Below are positions 8,242 to 16,657 of a stretch of DNA of 30,412 nt, in pieces (position 1 is the stretch's first letter; each line of letters opens with the position of its first letter). Source of the stretch: Gammaproteobacteria bacterium (GTDB taxonomy: Bacteria > Pseudomonadota > Gammaproteobacteria > Pseudomonadales > Porticoccaceae); assembly GCA_016708925.1 (NCBI GenBank), contig JADJET010000025.1, positions 1 through 30,412 of the forward strand, read 5' to 3'. A program made the translations under genes and the position numbers. The notes beneath the pieces were generated by a model, which worked only from the letters and a program-made list of their open reading frames with translations, ran no database searches and was not told the origin of the DNA.

Positions 8242-10340
8242 ATGACTGCCGATGCTGCCCAGCCCGCCCATCAACTGCCCATCACCAGCCTGCGCAGCGT
8301 AAGCGCGCACTTGCGCGACCGGCTGGCGCGGATCGGCATCCACGGCGTTCAGGATCTGTTGTTCCACCTGCCGACCCGTTACCTCGACCGCACCCGCATC
8401 ACGCCCATCGCCGCGTTGCGGCAGCTCGTCGAAGTGGTGATCGAAGGCGAAGTGCTGGGCGCCGATATCGTCCAGGGCCGCCGGCGCAGCCTGATCTGCA
8501 AGCTGGGCGACCGCTCGGGTGTCGTCACGCTGCGGTTTTTCCATTTCTCCGCGAGCCAGCGCAATGCCCTGACACGCGGCACGCGCCTGCGCTGCTACGG
8601 CGAGGTGCGGCTCGGCCCCGCCGGTCTGGAGCTGTATCACCCCGAATACCATGTGCTCGATAGCGCCGCGCCGGCGCCGCTGGAACAAGCGCTGACCCCG
8701 GTCTATCCCGCCGGCGAAGGCGTGACCCAGCCGCGGCTGCGGCAACTCATGACCCAGGCGCTCGCCCTCGCCAGCGCGACCGATGGCCCCCACCGCGCGC
8801 TGCTTCACGACTGGCTGCCGGCGGCGGTGCCCGGATCTGCCGCCGCTCGCGGACGCGGTGCGCTACCTGCACGCACCGCCGCCGGACGCGCCCCTCGATC
8901 TGCTGCTGCGCGGCGAACACCCCGCCCAGCGGCGCCTGGCGTTCGAGGAGCTGCTGGCCCACCACCTGAGCCTGCAACAGTTGCGCGCGCGGGTGCGCAG
9001 CCAGCGCGCGCCGATGCTGAAAGCACCCGCCGAGCTGGAACGGCGCTTTCTCGATAGCCTGCCCTTTACGCTGACCGGCGCGCAGCAGCGCGTGTGCCGC
9101 GAGATCGCCGCCGACCTCGCCCAGCCCGTGCCCATGCTGCGCCTGCTCCAGGCGATGTCGGCTCCGGCAAGACCGCCGTTGCCGCCCATGCGGTGATGCA
9201 GGCGGTGGGCGCCGGCTTTCAGGCAGCCCTGATGGCGCCCACCGAGATCCTCGCCGAGCAGCACCGCGATACCCTCGAACACTGGCTGCGTCCGCTCGAC
9301 ATCCACAGCGCCTGGCTGACCGGCAGGCTCAAGGGCCGCGCGCGCGCCGTGCACTGGCCGCCATCGCCGACGGCAGCGCCCGGCTCGCCATCGGCACCCA
9401 TGCGCTGTTCCGGACGAGGTGACCTTTGCCCGCCTCGCCCTCACCATCATCGACGAGCAGCACCGTTTCGGCGTCCATCAACGCCTTTCGCTGCAGGAAA
9501 AAGGCTGCGCCGGAACCATGCCGCACCAGTTGATCATGACCGCGACGCCCATCCCCCGCACCCTCGCGATGATCGGCTACGCCGATCTCGACTATTCCGC
9601 CATCGACGAACTGCCGCCGGGCCGGCAACCCGTCAACACCGTCGCCATCGCCAACAGCCGTCGCACCGAGGTCATCGCGCGCATTCACGGCGCCTGTCGC
9701 GCGGGGCGTCAGGCCTACTGGGTCTGCACCCTGATCGAGGATTCCGAGGTGCTCCAGGCCCAGGCCGCCGAGACCGCGGCCGCCGAGCTGGCGCAGGCAC
9801 TGCCGGATTTGCGCATCGGGCTGGTCCATGGCCGCATGAAGCCGGGCGGCAAAGCCGCCGCCATGACGGCGTTCAAGGCCGGAGGAAATCGATCTACTGG
9901 TGGCGACGACGGTGCGAGGTGGGCGTCGATGTGCCCAACGCGACCCTGATGGTGATCGAAAATCCCGAGCGCGCCTCGGCCTCGCGCAACTGCACCAGTT
10001 GCGGTCGGGTCGGACGCGGACGGGCCGAGAGTCACTGCGTGCTGCTGTACTGGCACTCCGCTGTCGCAGCACGCCCGCGAGCGCCTGCGCATCCTGCGCC
10101 AGACCAACGACGGCTTCGTGATCGCAGAGCGCGACCCGGCAACTGCGCGGCCCCGGCGAAGTACTGGGCACCCGTCAGACCGGCGACATCAATCTGCGCA
10201 TCGCCGACTTGCAGCGCGACGCCGGTCTGCTCGGCAGCGTGCAGCGCGGCGCCGCGACCCTGATGGCCGAGTATCCGCAAGCGATCACGCCACTGATTCA
10301 GCGCTGGCTTGGCCACGCAACCCGCTACGGGGAGGTTTGA
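8242..10340 (+). CDS. recG: ATP-dependent DNA helicase RecG (frameshifted)
   Basis: RecG reverses stalled replication forks and migrates branched DNA. The N-terminal wedge domain is clear (LPITSLRSVSAHLRDRLARI, LLFHLPTRYLDRT, an OB-fold with VVTLRFFHF), then the linker, Walker A GDVGSGKTAVAA (near 9155), MAPTEILAEQH, the DEAH-type box IIDEQHRFGVHQR, motif III MTATPIPRTLAM, and motifs V/VI region with GVDVPNATLMVIENPERA and GRVGRG. It ends LIQRWLGHATRYGEV with TGA at 10338-10340. The span fits the usual 690-700 residues. Start is the ATG at 8242. Frame breaks near 8825, 9155, 9415, 9885 and 10065 hit conserved motifs, so they are most likely sequencing errors. Confidence 0.93.
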
Positions 10341-10424
10341 CGGCGGAGTGCGGCCGACCGACCATGGCTGGCACCGGTATGGAATCCAATAACAAACTCC
10401 ATAACAGACCAAAGAGGAATCCCC

Positions 10425-11393
10425 ATGAACACCACTCCACTCGGCCTGGTTCTCTCCACCGCCACCGAGGCGCCGCCACGGGAACTGGCAGCCATCGGCC
10501 AGCTCGCCGAAGAGCACGGCTTCGCCGCCGTGCTGGTCAACGAGGGGCGCGGCGATGCGCTCGCCTGCGCCCAGGCCATTGCGGCGGTCACCCAGCGCAT
10601 CCAGGTGGGCACCAACATCGCCAACATCTATTACCGCCATCCTTTCCTCGCCGCGATGACGGCCGCCACCATCGCCGAGCTGTCGGAAGGAAGGCTGGTG
10701 CTGGGGCTGGGCATGAGCCACCGGCAACTGCTGAAAGCCCAGGGGATCGAGATGAACAATCCCCGCGATTATTTGCGCGATTACACCCAAAAGGTGAAAC
10801 AGATCCTGGCAGGCGAAGATCGCAATCCCCTGTTCGCAGCGCGTCCCTGCCCCTGGCCGGTGCCGGTACTGGTGGCCGCGCTCACCGTGGAAAGCGCACA
10901 GGTGGCGGGCGAAGTGGCCGACGGACTCATGCCATTCCTGCCGTCGCTGGATTACCTCAAGGTGCTGCTCAAATCCGCGCGCGAACGCGCGAGCGCGGCC
11001 GGCCGCGATCCCGTGCAACTGGACTGCATCCTCAGCATCCCGACCTTCATGTCGAACAATCTCGGCGCCGCGATCTCGGCGGCCAAACACAACCTGGCGT
11101 TTTTTGCGCGTCTGCCCAACTACCGCTTGCAGTGGCGGCGCTGCGGTTTCGAGGCCGAAATGGATGCGGTGACCGCGGCCTGGAAGACCGGCGACCGCCG
11201 CGCCGCCGCGGCCTGCATCAGCGAAAACATGGTGAACCAGATCTGTATCTACGGTTCGCCGCAGATGTGCCGCTCGCAACTCGCGGCATTTCGCGCCGCA
11301 GGGGCGCGGCTGCCGCTGCTGGCGGTGAGCCCGGTCAACGACTCCGACCGGCTCGGCGCAACGCGCACGGCGATTCGGCAGTTGGCGCCCTGA
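10425..11393 (+). CDS. LLM class flavin-dependent oxidoreductase
   Basis: Second luciferase-like monooxygenase/F420-type oxidoreductase, 322 residues, frame intact. Start ATG 10425 behind AAAGAGGAAT (ribosome site AGAGG about seven bases upstream). Barrel features: HGFAAVLVNEGRGDALA, IQVGTNIANIYYRHP, AATIAELSEGRLVLGLGMSH (the conserved strand with GxxxLGLG), KVKQILAGE, PVPVLVAALTVESAQVAGEVADGLMPF and the C-terminal YGSPQMCRSQLAAF. It is clearly divergent from the luciferase-like enzyme at 3.9-5.1 kb, so not a recent duplicate. It follows recG by 84 bases and stands convergent to the antitoxin and moa genes. Substrate unknown. Confidence 0.88.
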   Translation: MNTTPLGLVLSTATEAPPRELAAIGQLAEEHGFAAVLVNEGRGDALACAQAIAAVTQRIQVGTNIANIYYRHPFLAAMTAATIAELSEGRLVLGLGMSHRQLLKAQGIEMNNPRDYLRDYTQKVKQILAGEDRNPLFAARPCPWPVPVLVAALTVESAQVAGEVADGLMPFLPSLDYLKVLLKSARERASAAGRDPVQLDCILSIPTFMSNNLGAAISAAKHNLAFFARLPNYRLQWRRCGFEAEMDAVTAAWKTGDRRAAAACISENMVNQICIYGSPQMCRSQLAAFRAAGARLPLLAVSPVNDSDRLGATRTAIRQLAP

Positions 11394-11450
11394 GCTGCTT
11401 CCCTGACAGACTGCTGAAAACGTCGCGAGTCACGCAGCAAGCGAGATGTA

Positions 11451-11678
11451 TCAACGCGATAATGGCCGAGCGAGTGCCGCGCTACGCAGCGGCATTGATG
11501 CGCGAAGCGCCTGTACCCGAGCGAGTCGGTCAGCTGGAGAAACTTTGTCCGGAAGCAATACCGACTCCAGACATACGATTGCTTCGCTGTTCAGGCTACG
11601 CCGGTGTGAAATTGCGGCCGCTTTGAAGTGCTCGTACACCTCATCAGGAATGCTCTTCAAGGTTAGTGTCGTCGGCAT
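11451..11678 (-). CDS. FitA/VapB-type ribbon-helix-helix antitoxin, no toxin partner
   Basis: 75-residue protein: MPTTLTLKSIPDEVYEHFK, then AAAISHRRSLNSEAIVCLE, the beta strand plus two helices of the Arc/MetJ-like FitA antitoxins, where TLTLKSIPDEV binds DNA and RSLNSEAI is the second helix. Start chosen at the ATG at 11678, since this matches the family N-terminus; an upstream in-frame ATG at 11774 would add an unrelated extension. The C-terminal part, which normally wraps around the toxin, ends abruptly as ALARPLSR. A PIN-domain toxin normally follows, but only 57 bases separate the stop from the convergent flavin enzyme gene, so the toxin is absent or lost. Confidence 0.78.
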   Translation of the reverse strand: MPTTLTLKSIPDEVYEHFKAAAISHRRSLNSEAIVCLESVLLPDKVSPADRLARVQALRASMPLRSAALARPLSR

Positions 11679-11774
11679 CGCTGGTTCCAAGAAGTAACCA
11701 TTTTGGTTTTCAGTGGGCGTTGTCAGGCGCCGCGTTTTGATTCTCGCAAACGCCGGGTGACCGTCTTTCTGCAA

Positions 11775-12333
11775 TCAGCAGGGCGCGATCAGCCTCTGCA
11801 CGATGAGCGCCCACTCCGTCGGCGTGTTGACGGTGACAAATTCGGTTTCCGGCCGGTGCAGCGGCAGTGTTTCCGCGCCCAGTTCGCGCAGCAGCGCGGC
11901 AAGCGAGCGATCGGCGGCGGGATCGGTCACCCGCGTTGCGATCGCGCGGATCGCTGCGGGGGAAAGCGGCAGCCACAGCGGCAGCCGATAACCCGCGTAA
12001 TGGCGCGGCCGCTGCGCTGCGTTGCTCGCGGCGAGCAGGGCCGCAAGCGTGCCGGCAGCGAGCAGCGGCATATCGACGGGCACTATCAGCAGGTCGCGAC
12101 CGGGGTAATGGATGCCCAGGCAGTGCGCAGCGCGCCGAGTGGGCCCTGCCGGGAATCCGGTCGGCGATGCAGCCGGGCGCATCGCGGCAGACCACCACTT
12201 CGGCGAGATCCAGGGCGCGCAGTTTGGCGAGCATGTGATCGAGCAGGGTGCCGGCGCCGACCGGCAGCAGCGCCTTGTCGGCGCCCATGCGGCGGGACTG
12301 TCCACCGGCGAGCAGGGCGCCGATGGCCTTCAC
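11775..12333 (-). CDS. mobA: molybdenum cofactor guanylyltransferase MobA (frameshifted)
   Basis: Links GMP to molybdopterin to form the guanine dinucleotide form of the cofactor. Starts at GTG 12333 with (M)KAIGALLAGGQSRRMGADKALL, the NTP-transferase signature LAGGxSxRMGxDK; later VVVCRDAP, LLIVPVDMPLL (the metal-binding Asp in DMPL) and VTVNTPTEW near the end, the usual MobA tail. A frame break lies near 12145, between the R-I-P-G and the H-Y-P-G stretch. About 186 residues, normal size. It is the last gene of the moa operon, 13 bases after the moaE stop. Confidence 0.88.
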
Positions 12334-12346
12334 GGTGGGAGTGAAA

Positions 12347-12823
12347 TCACTGTTGCTGTTGCTGGGCGGCTCGCCAGCGTTGTGCCGCTTCGCCGTCGCT
12401 CTGTTTGGCTTCCACCCAGCGTTCGCCTTCGGGCGTGATTTCCTTTTTCCAGAACGGCGCCTCAGTTTTCAGGTAGTCCATCAAAAACTCGCAGGCGGCG
12501 AAGGCTTCGCGGCGGTGGCTGCCGGTGACGCCCACGAACACGATGGGTTCGCCGGGATGGAGCATGCCGACGCGGTGGACGATCAGCACGCGACCGAGGG
12601 GCCAGCGCGCCCGTGCCCGGCCGATGATGGCGGCCAGGGATTTCTCGGTCATGCCGGGATAGTGTTCGAGTTGCATGGCACTGACCGGGTTGTCGCTCAA
12701 GTCCCGCACCATGCCGACGAAGGTCACCAGTGCGCCCTGACTGTGGGCGCGGTCTTCTACCAGTTCCGCGGTCAGCGCGGCGGGATCGAGGGCCGTCGTC
12801 AAAATCCGCACGTCATCGGTCAC
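12347..12823 (-). CDS. moaE: molybdopterin synthase catalytic subunit MoaE
   Basis: Large subunit of molybdopterin synthase; it binds cyclic pyranopterin monophosphate and, with thiocarboxylated MoaD, adds the dithiolene sulfurs. 158 residues, intact. Seen: GALVTFVGMVRD (substrate loop), LEHYPGMTEK, VLIVHRVGMLHPGEPIVFV, SHRREAFAACEFLMDYLKTE and the catalytic lysine region APFWKKE, all diagnostic. The last five residues are glutamines (Q run), an unusual but plausible tail. Two bases separate it from moaD upstream. Confidence 0.96.
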   Translation of the reverse strand: MTDDVRILTTALDPAALTAELVEDRAHSQGALVTFVGMVRDLSDNPVSAMQLEHYPGMTEKSLAAIIGRARARWPLGRVLIVHRVGMLHPGEPIVFVGVTGSHRREAFAACEFLMDYLKTEAPFWKKEITPEGERWVEAKQSDGEAAQRWRAAQQQQQ

Positions 12824-12825
12824 GC

Positions 12826-13074
12826 TCAGCCTCCCGTCGCCGGCGGGAAAAAGGCCACTTCGTCGCCGGGGCGGATCGGCGTGGCGTCGTCCGCCATTTC
12901 CTGATTCACCGCCGCCAGCACCTGGCGCCCGGCAAACTGGGTCTGCCAGTGCGCGCCGCGCGCGGCGAGTTGCGCCTTGAGCGCGCCGACGGTGGTGGGT
13001 TCCGGCAGGTCCAGCACGAGCCGCGCCAGATCCAGGGTTTCCCGCAGCCGGGCGAAGAACAGCACTTCAATCAC
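12826..13074 (-). CDS. moaD: molybdopterin synthase sulfur carrier subunit MoaD
   Basis: Ubiquitin-like sulfur carrier of molybdopterin synthase, 82 residues. Starts MIEVLFFARLRETL and ends PATGG: the C-terminal Gly-Gly is the site of thiocarboxylation, and GDEVAFFPP just before it is the family signature. The start overlaps the end of moaC by 8 bases, implying translational coupling. Confidence 0.96.
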   Translation of the reverse strand: MIEVLFFARLRETLDLARLVLDLPEPTTVGALKAQLAARGAHWQTQFAGRQVLAAVNQEMADDATPIRPGDEVAFFPPATGG

Positions 13075-13542
13075 TGCTGCGCTCCCAGCGGCCGGTCTTG
13101 CCGCCGTCCTTCGACAGCACGCGGATGGCGCCGATCTCCATGCCCGGGTCCACCGCCTTGCACATGTCGAACAGGGTCAGGGCGGCGACGGATACCGCGG
13201 TGAGCGCTTCCATTTCGACGCCGGTCTTGCCGTCGAGTTTGCATTCGGCCTGGATGCGGACGCCGTCGTCCCGCACCGCGAATTCGACCTGCACCCTTGA
13301 CAGCATCAGCGGATGGCACAGGGGATCAGCTCGGCGCAGCGTTTGGCTGCCATGATGCCGGCGATGCGCGCGGTGGCCAGCACATCGCCCTTGGCGTGGC
13401 CGCCGCTGCGAATCAGCGCGAGCGTCTCGGGCTGCATGGCGACGAAACCTTCGGCGCGGGCGACGCGGGTGGTGACCGCCTTGCCGCTGACGTCCACCAT
13501 GCTGGCTTCGCCGGCGGCATTGAGGTGCGAGAGGCCGCTCAC
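13067..13542 (-). CDS. moaC: cyclic pyranopterin monophosphate synthase MoaC (one frameshift)
   Basis: Acts with MoaA to convert 3',8-cyclo-GTP to cyclic pyranopterin monophosphate. Starts MSGLSHLNAAGEASMVDVSG, with the conserved MVDVSGK, then LIRSGGHAKGDVLATARIAGIMAAK, and after one frame break the remaining two thirds: KLDGKTGVEMEALTAVSVAALT, DMCKAVD and a C-terminal SKDGGKTG. The break falls at CCCC near 13328 (minus strand reads ELIPC instead of ELIPLCHPL), one C short, typical of homopolymer miscalling. About 158 residues, normal. Its ATG overlaps the moaB stop. Confidence 0.94.
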
Positions 13543-14093
13543 GATGACGCCTCCCGGGTGCCGCAGTCGGCGCCCTGCACCTGCTTGAGCTGCGCGACGA
13601 AGTTGCAGGGGCGGTGGGTGGCGTCGAGCTGCTCGGCGATGATGCCGTCCCAGGCGGTGCGGCAGGCGTTGGTGGAGCCGGGCACGCAGAAGATCAGGGT
13701 GCCGTTGGAGAGGCCGGCCAGCGCCCGCGACTGCACCGTGGACGAGCCGATGTCGCGGTGGGAAATCTGCCGGAACAGTTCGCCGAAACCCTCGACCGTC
13801 ACATCGAACAAGGGCGCCACCGCCTGGGGCGTCGAATCCCTCCCGGTAAACCCGGTGCCGCCGGTGATGATGACCACCTGCACGTCGTCGGAGGCGGCCC
13901 AGACCGCGACCTGGGCGCGGATGCGGTAGAGATCGTCTTGGAGAATCAATTTTTCCGCGAGCCGGTGGCCGGCGGCGTGGAGTTTTTCCACCAGCAACTG
14001 GCCCGAGGTGTCGGTGGCCTCGGTGCGGCTGTCGGAGACCGTGAGCACCGCGATGCGGAGCGGCACGAATTGTTCGGCATAGACTTTGGTCAT
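13539..14093 (-). CDS. moaB: molybdenum cofactor biosynthesis protein MoaB
   Basis: MoaB/MogA-fold protein that adenylylates molybdopterin before metal insertion. 184 residues, intact: VPLRIAVLTVSDSRTEATDT at the N-terminus, VVIITGGTGFTGRD (the TGGTG nucleotide-binding motif with GRD), TPQAVAPLF, and GLSNGTLIFCVPGSTNACRTAWD near the C-terminus. All are family hallmarks. ATGA overlap with moaC. It follows moaA by 13 bases, the same operon. Confidence 0.95.
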   Translation of the reverse strand: MTKVYAEQFVPLRIAVLTVSDSRTEATDTSGQLLVEKLHAAGHRLAEKLILQDDLYRIRAQVAVWAASDDVQVVIITGGTGFTGRDSTPQAVAPLFDVTVEGFGELFRQISHRDIGSSTVQSRALAGLSNGTLIFCVPGSTNACRTAWDGIIAEQLDATHRPCNFVAQLKQVQGADCGTREASS

Positions 14094-14106
14094 CGGATGT
14101 CCTCCT

Positions 14107-15081
14107 TCAGCCGCCGAGCATGGCGAGGTGGCGGGTGCCGCCGCTGAAACCGTCCTGGAGAAAATGACTGACTTTCTTGTCCGCCAGCCGCGCGCGCAAA
14201 AACGCGATCAGCTCGTCGCGCTGGTCGTCGGCCTGCAACAGGTGGCGCAGGTCGATGCCGTTTTCGGAAAACAGACACAGATGCAGCTTGCCGATGGCGC
14301 TCATGCGCAGCCGGTTGCAGGTGGCGCAGAAGTCCTTGCTGTAGGGCATGATCAGGCCGATGCGCCCCCGGTAATCCGGATGGTGAAATTCCTGCGCCGG
14401 ACCGGCATCTTGCGCGCGGATGGTCTGGGTCCAGCCCTCGGTCAGCAGGCGGCGGCGCAGAGCTTCGCCGGCTACATGGTGGCGGCGGAAAAACTCGCCG
14501 TTGTCGCCAGTCTGCATCAGCTCGATGAAGCGCAGCGTGAGGGGTTTGTCCCGCAGCCAGGCGAGGAAGCGGTCGATCTGGTTGTCGTTGCAGCCGCGCA
14601 GCAGCACGGTGTTCACCTTGACCGTCGCAATGCCCAGTTCCAGCGCGCGGTCGAGGCCGTCGAGCAACTCCTGCAAACGCGCGTGGCCGGTGATGGCGTG
14701 AAACATCGCCGGGTCCAGGCTGTCGATGCTGAGGTTGAGCGCATCCAGCCCCGCCGCGGCCCAGGCGTCGATGCGCTCGGGCAGCTTGTAGCCGTTGGTG
14801 GTGAGCGCCACGGTGCGGATGCCGGGCGTCGCCTTCACCGCCGCGATGATGTCGGGCAGATCGGCGCGCACCGATGGTTCGCCGCCGGTGATGCGGATCT
14901 TGGTGGTGCCGGTGGCGGCAAAGGCGGCGACGACCCGGCGCAGCTCATCCAGGCTCAGAAAGGCACGGTCGGGCCTGCCTTCATACCCATCGGGCAGGCA
15001 GTAGGTGCAACGGAAGTTGCAAACGTCGGTGACGGACAGGCGCAAGTAATGAAACTCGCGCCCGAAGCTGTCCTGTAACAT
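14107..15081 (-). CDS. moaA: GTP 3',8-cyclase MoaA
   Basis: Radical SAM enzyme that turns GTP into 3',8-cyclo-7,8-dihydro-GTP, first step of molybdenum cofactor synthesis. 324 residues, intact. First cluster CNFRCTYC (Cys21, Cys25, Cys28 of CxxxCxxC); SAM-binding ITGGEPSVR; second 4Fe-4S cluster region FCATCNRLRMSAIGKLHLC; C-terminal double glycine, the conserved tail inserted in the active site. Start chosen as ATG 15081 (MLQDSFGREFHYLRLSVTDVC) because GGAAAGGTG lies 8-16 bases upstream and the family begins near here; an ATG 45 bases upstream is in frame but falls inside the structured leader. First gene of the operon. Confidence 0.96.
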   Translation of the reverse strand: MLQDSFGREFHYLRLSVTDVCNFRCTYCLPDGYEGRPDRAFLSLDELRRVVAAFAATGTTKIRITGGEPSVRADLPDIIAAVKATPGIRTVALTTNGYKLPERIDAWAAAGLDALNLSIDSLDPAMFHAITGHARLQELLDGLDRALELGIATVKVNTVLLRGCNDNQIDRFLAWLRDKPLTLRFIELMQTGDNGEFFRRHHVAGEALRRRLLTEGWTQTIRAQDAGPAQEFHHPDYRGRIGLIMPYSKDFCATCNRLRMSAIGKLHLCLFSENGIDLRHLLQADDQRDELIAFLRARLADKKVSHFLQDGFSGGTRHLAMLGG

Positions 15082-15292
15082 GGCAAACACCTTTCCAAGG
15101 AGGGAGGACGAACGGTTTCCGCGCATCCCTCAGAACCCTTTTCGGGTTCTCGGTGCCGGATTCCTGTCCCGGTTCTCACTGCGGCGCAGTGCTTGGGGGT
15201 GCAGACGCACGGCGGTGAGGTGGACGGTGGGGAGTTAGAGCCCCGGCACTCGGAGTTTGTCTGTGATCGCCGCGGCGGCAAGCCAGCGGCGA
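15082..15292 (-). promoter_or_regulatory. structured 5' leader of the moa operon, candidate riboswitch
   Basis: About 210 nt between the probable minus-strand start site and moaA. Read on the minus strand: 15249-15243 (GTGCCGG) pairs with 15159-15153 (CCGGCAC), and the helix extends outwards over CTC and CG with two single bulges, closing a domain. Inside are hairpins GTGC-GTCT-GCAC (15210-15199) and CACTGC-GCC-GCAGTG (15191-15177); outside, a third perfect 7-bp hairpin AGAACCC-GAAAA-GGGTTCT (15150-15132) sits before the ribosome site. A CACCT in the interior could pair with the AGGTG ribosome site. Position matches that of the Moco riboswitch (RF01055) upstream of moaA in enterobacteria, but I cannot confirm the consensus. 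No U-run, so translational control would be likelier. Confidence 0.55.
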
Positions 15293-15297
15293 TGTCT

Positions 15298-15341
15298 GGA
15301 GTGTAGCACGGCCACTGCTTGCAATAGCCTTGCTACACTCC
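15298..15341. promoter_or_regulatory. symmetric divergent promoters (extended -10 on both strands)
   Basis: GGAGTGTAGCA (15298-15308) and TGCTACACTCC (15331-15341) form a perfect 11-bp inverted repeat with a 22-base spacer. Each arm contains TGCTACACT, an extended -10 element (TGn-TACACT), reading outwards: on the plus strand at 15331-15339 towards the DUF6306-like gene (start 15376), on the minus strand at 15308-15300 towards moaA. The shared middle holds the palindrome TTGCAA. Classical -35 boxes are weak, consistent with extended -10 promoters. The repeat may also be an operator for a dimeric regulator. Confidence 0.55.
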
Positions 15342-15375
15342 GGGTCAGTTTCCCTTGCAGCACAGGACACCTTCG

Positions 15376-15766
15376 ATGCCGCCATCCTCCGATAATTCCG
15401 CACCCCCGAGCTCTCCGGTCTGCGCCGCCGATGCCGGCAGCGATGCCTACATGAACCGGGTCGAACCCGCCGAGCTGGTGGCGTTTCTCAACCAGTTGCT
15501 GGAAGCCGAGCGCGCCGGCACCCGGGTGGCGCGGGAATCCCGCGAGCAGTGCACCACCGCGCCCGAGCGCCAACTGATGGCGGACATCCACGGCGACGAA
15601 GCGCGCTGGTGCAAGATGCTCATGGACGCCATCCCACGTTTGGACGGCGAACCCTCGCTCAGGGTGGGCGACTTTTACCAGCGCGCCATGGCCATCTCCG
15701 GGCTGGACGAGCGGCTGCGGTTTCTCAACCGCGGCCAGGGTTGCGGCCAAGCGCCTCGGACCCTAG
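15376..15766 (+). CDS. DUF6306-like protein, C-terminally truncated or frameshifted
   Basis: After a short Pro/Ser-rich N-terminus, the protein reads VEPAELVAFLNQLLEAERAG, REQCTTAPERQLMADIHGDEARWCKMLM and YQRAMAISGLDERLRFLNRGQG, which matches a family (DUF6306) of ferritin-like helical proteins with the conserved LLEAERAG, DEARWC and FLNRGQGW motifs. Start ATG 15376 lies about 37 bases after a predicted -10. The frame breaks at about 15740, right after FLNRGQG; the next frame gives V-A-A-K-R-L-G-P and a stop at 15764-15766. Relatives continue for another 40-50 residues, so this copy is shortened. Eleven bases later mtfA begins. The conserved Glu/His pattern hints at a metal site; function unknown. 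Confidence 0.6.
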
Positions 15767-15778
15767 CCGCGCGCCGCC

Positions 15779-16549
15779 ATGTTCGAGCGCCTGCGCCGCT
15801 GGCGCGAAAATCGCCGCCTGCACCGCCTGGCGGTTCCGGTCGAAGTCTGGGAGGCCGCCATCGCGGACTGGCCGGTGGCCGCCCGCTATCGGGGTGAGGC
15901 GCGGACGCGGCTGCGTGACATGGCGCTGCGCTTTCTGCTGCGCAAGGAGTTCACCGCCGCCGACGGGCTCGAAGTCACCGACGCCATGCAGCTGCGGATT
16001 GCCACCATGGCGGTCGTGCCGGTGCTGGAACTGGGCCCGGAATGGTATGACGGCTGGGTGACCCTGATTCTCTATACCGGGGCGTTCATTCCCGCCCACG
16101 ACCGCGAGGACGAGTACGGCATCGTCCACACCGAGCGTGAACCCCTGACCGGGGAGACCTCGGAACACGGGCCGGTGATTCTCTCCTGGGACGACATCAC
16201 AAATGCGAGCGCCTGGGACGCCTACAACGTGGTGATCCACGAGATGGCCCACAAGCTCGACATGCGCAGCGACGGCGGTCCCAACGGCGCACCGCCCCTG
16301 CATCCGGACATGGACCCGGCGGCCTGGACGCAGGCTTTTACCGCTGCCTGGGAAGACCTCGAACACCGCGCCGACACCGACGGAGACGATGAGGTACCCA
16401 TCGATCCCTATGCGCTCCAGGACGCGGGTGAATTCTTCGCGGTGACGAGTGAATGCTTTTTCGAAGCGCCGGAGCGGCTGGCGGAGTACTGGCCGGCGGT
16501 GTATCGGCAACTGAGTGCGTTCTACCGGCAGGATCCCCTCCGCCAGTAA
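15779..16549 (+). CDS. mtfA: M90 family zinc metallopeptidase MtfA
   Basis: Zinc aminopeptidase related to anthrax lethal factor; in E. coli it binds the repressor Mlc and so relieves repression of ptsG. 256 residues, intact: MFERLRRWRENRRLHR start, LRDMALRFLLRKEF, VVPVLELGPEWYDGW, WDAYNVVIHEMAHKLDMRSD with the HEMAH zinc site near residue 154, and the downstream AGEFFAVTSECFFEAPE carrying the third zinc ligand Glu. These are all diagnostic. Start is ATG 15779; the gene follows the DUF6306-like gene by 12 bases and is probably co-transcribed from the divergent promoter region. No Mlc gene is visible in the window. Confidence 0.93.
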   Translation: MFERLRRWRENRRLHRLAVPVEVWEAAIADWPVAARYRGEARTRLRDMALRFLLRKEFTAADGLEVTDAMQLRIATMAVVPVLELGPEWYDGWVTLILYTGAFIPAHDREDEYGIVHTEREPLTGETSEHGPVILSWDDITNASAWDAYNVVIHEMAHKLDMRSDGGPNGAPPLHPDMDPAAWTQAFTAAWEDLEHRADTDGDDEVPIDPYALQDAGEFFAVTSECFFEAPERLAEYWPAVYRQLSAFYRQDPLRQ

Positions 16550-16657
16550 TCGACAGCCGGCCCGACAGCGTTCAACGCGCCGCTGAAGCCAGCGCTGCGC
16601 TCCCGTTCGACGATCCCCGCCTCGACCAGAGTCTTGGTCACTGACCACCGAGGAGGC

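Noticed and set aside
10032..11279. A 415-codon minus-strand frame opposite the second luciferase-like enzyme
   Set aside because: Antisense to an intact, recognisable gene and composed of low-complexity His/Gln/Arg-rich sequence.
14086..15078. A 330-codon plus-strand frame opposite moaA
   Set aside because: Shadow of moaA, which has all radical SAM motifs on the other strand; no family features.
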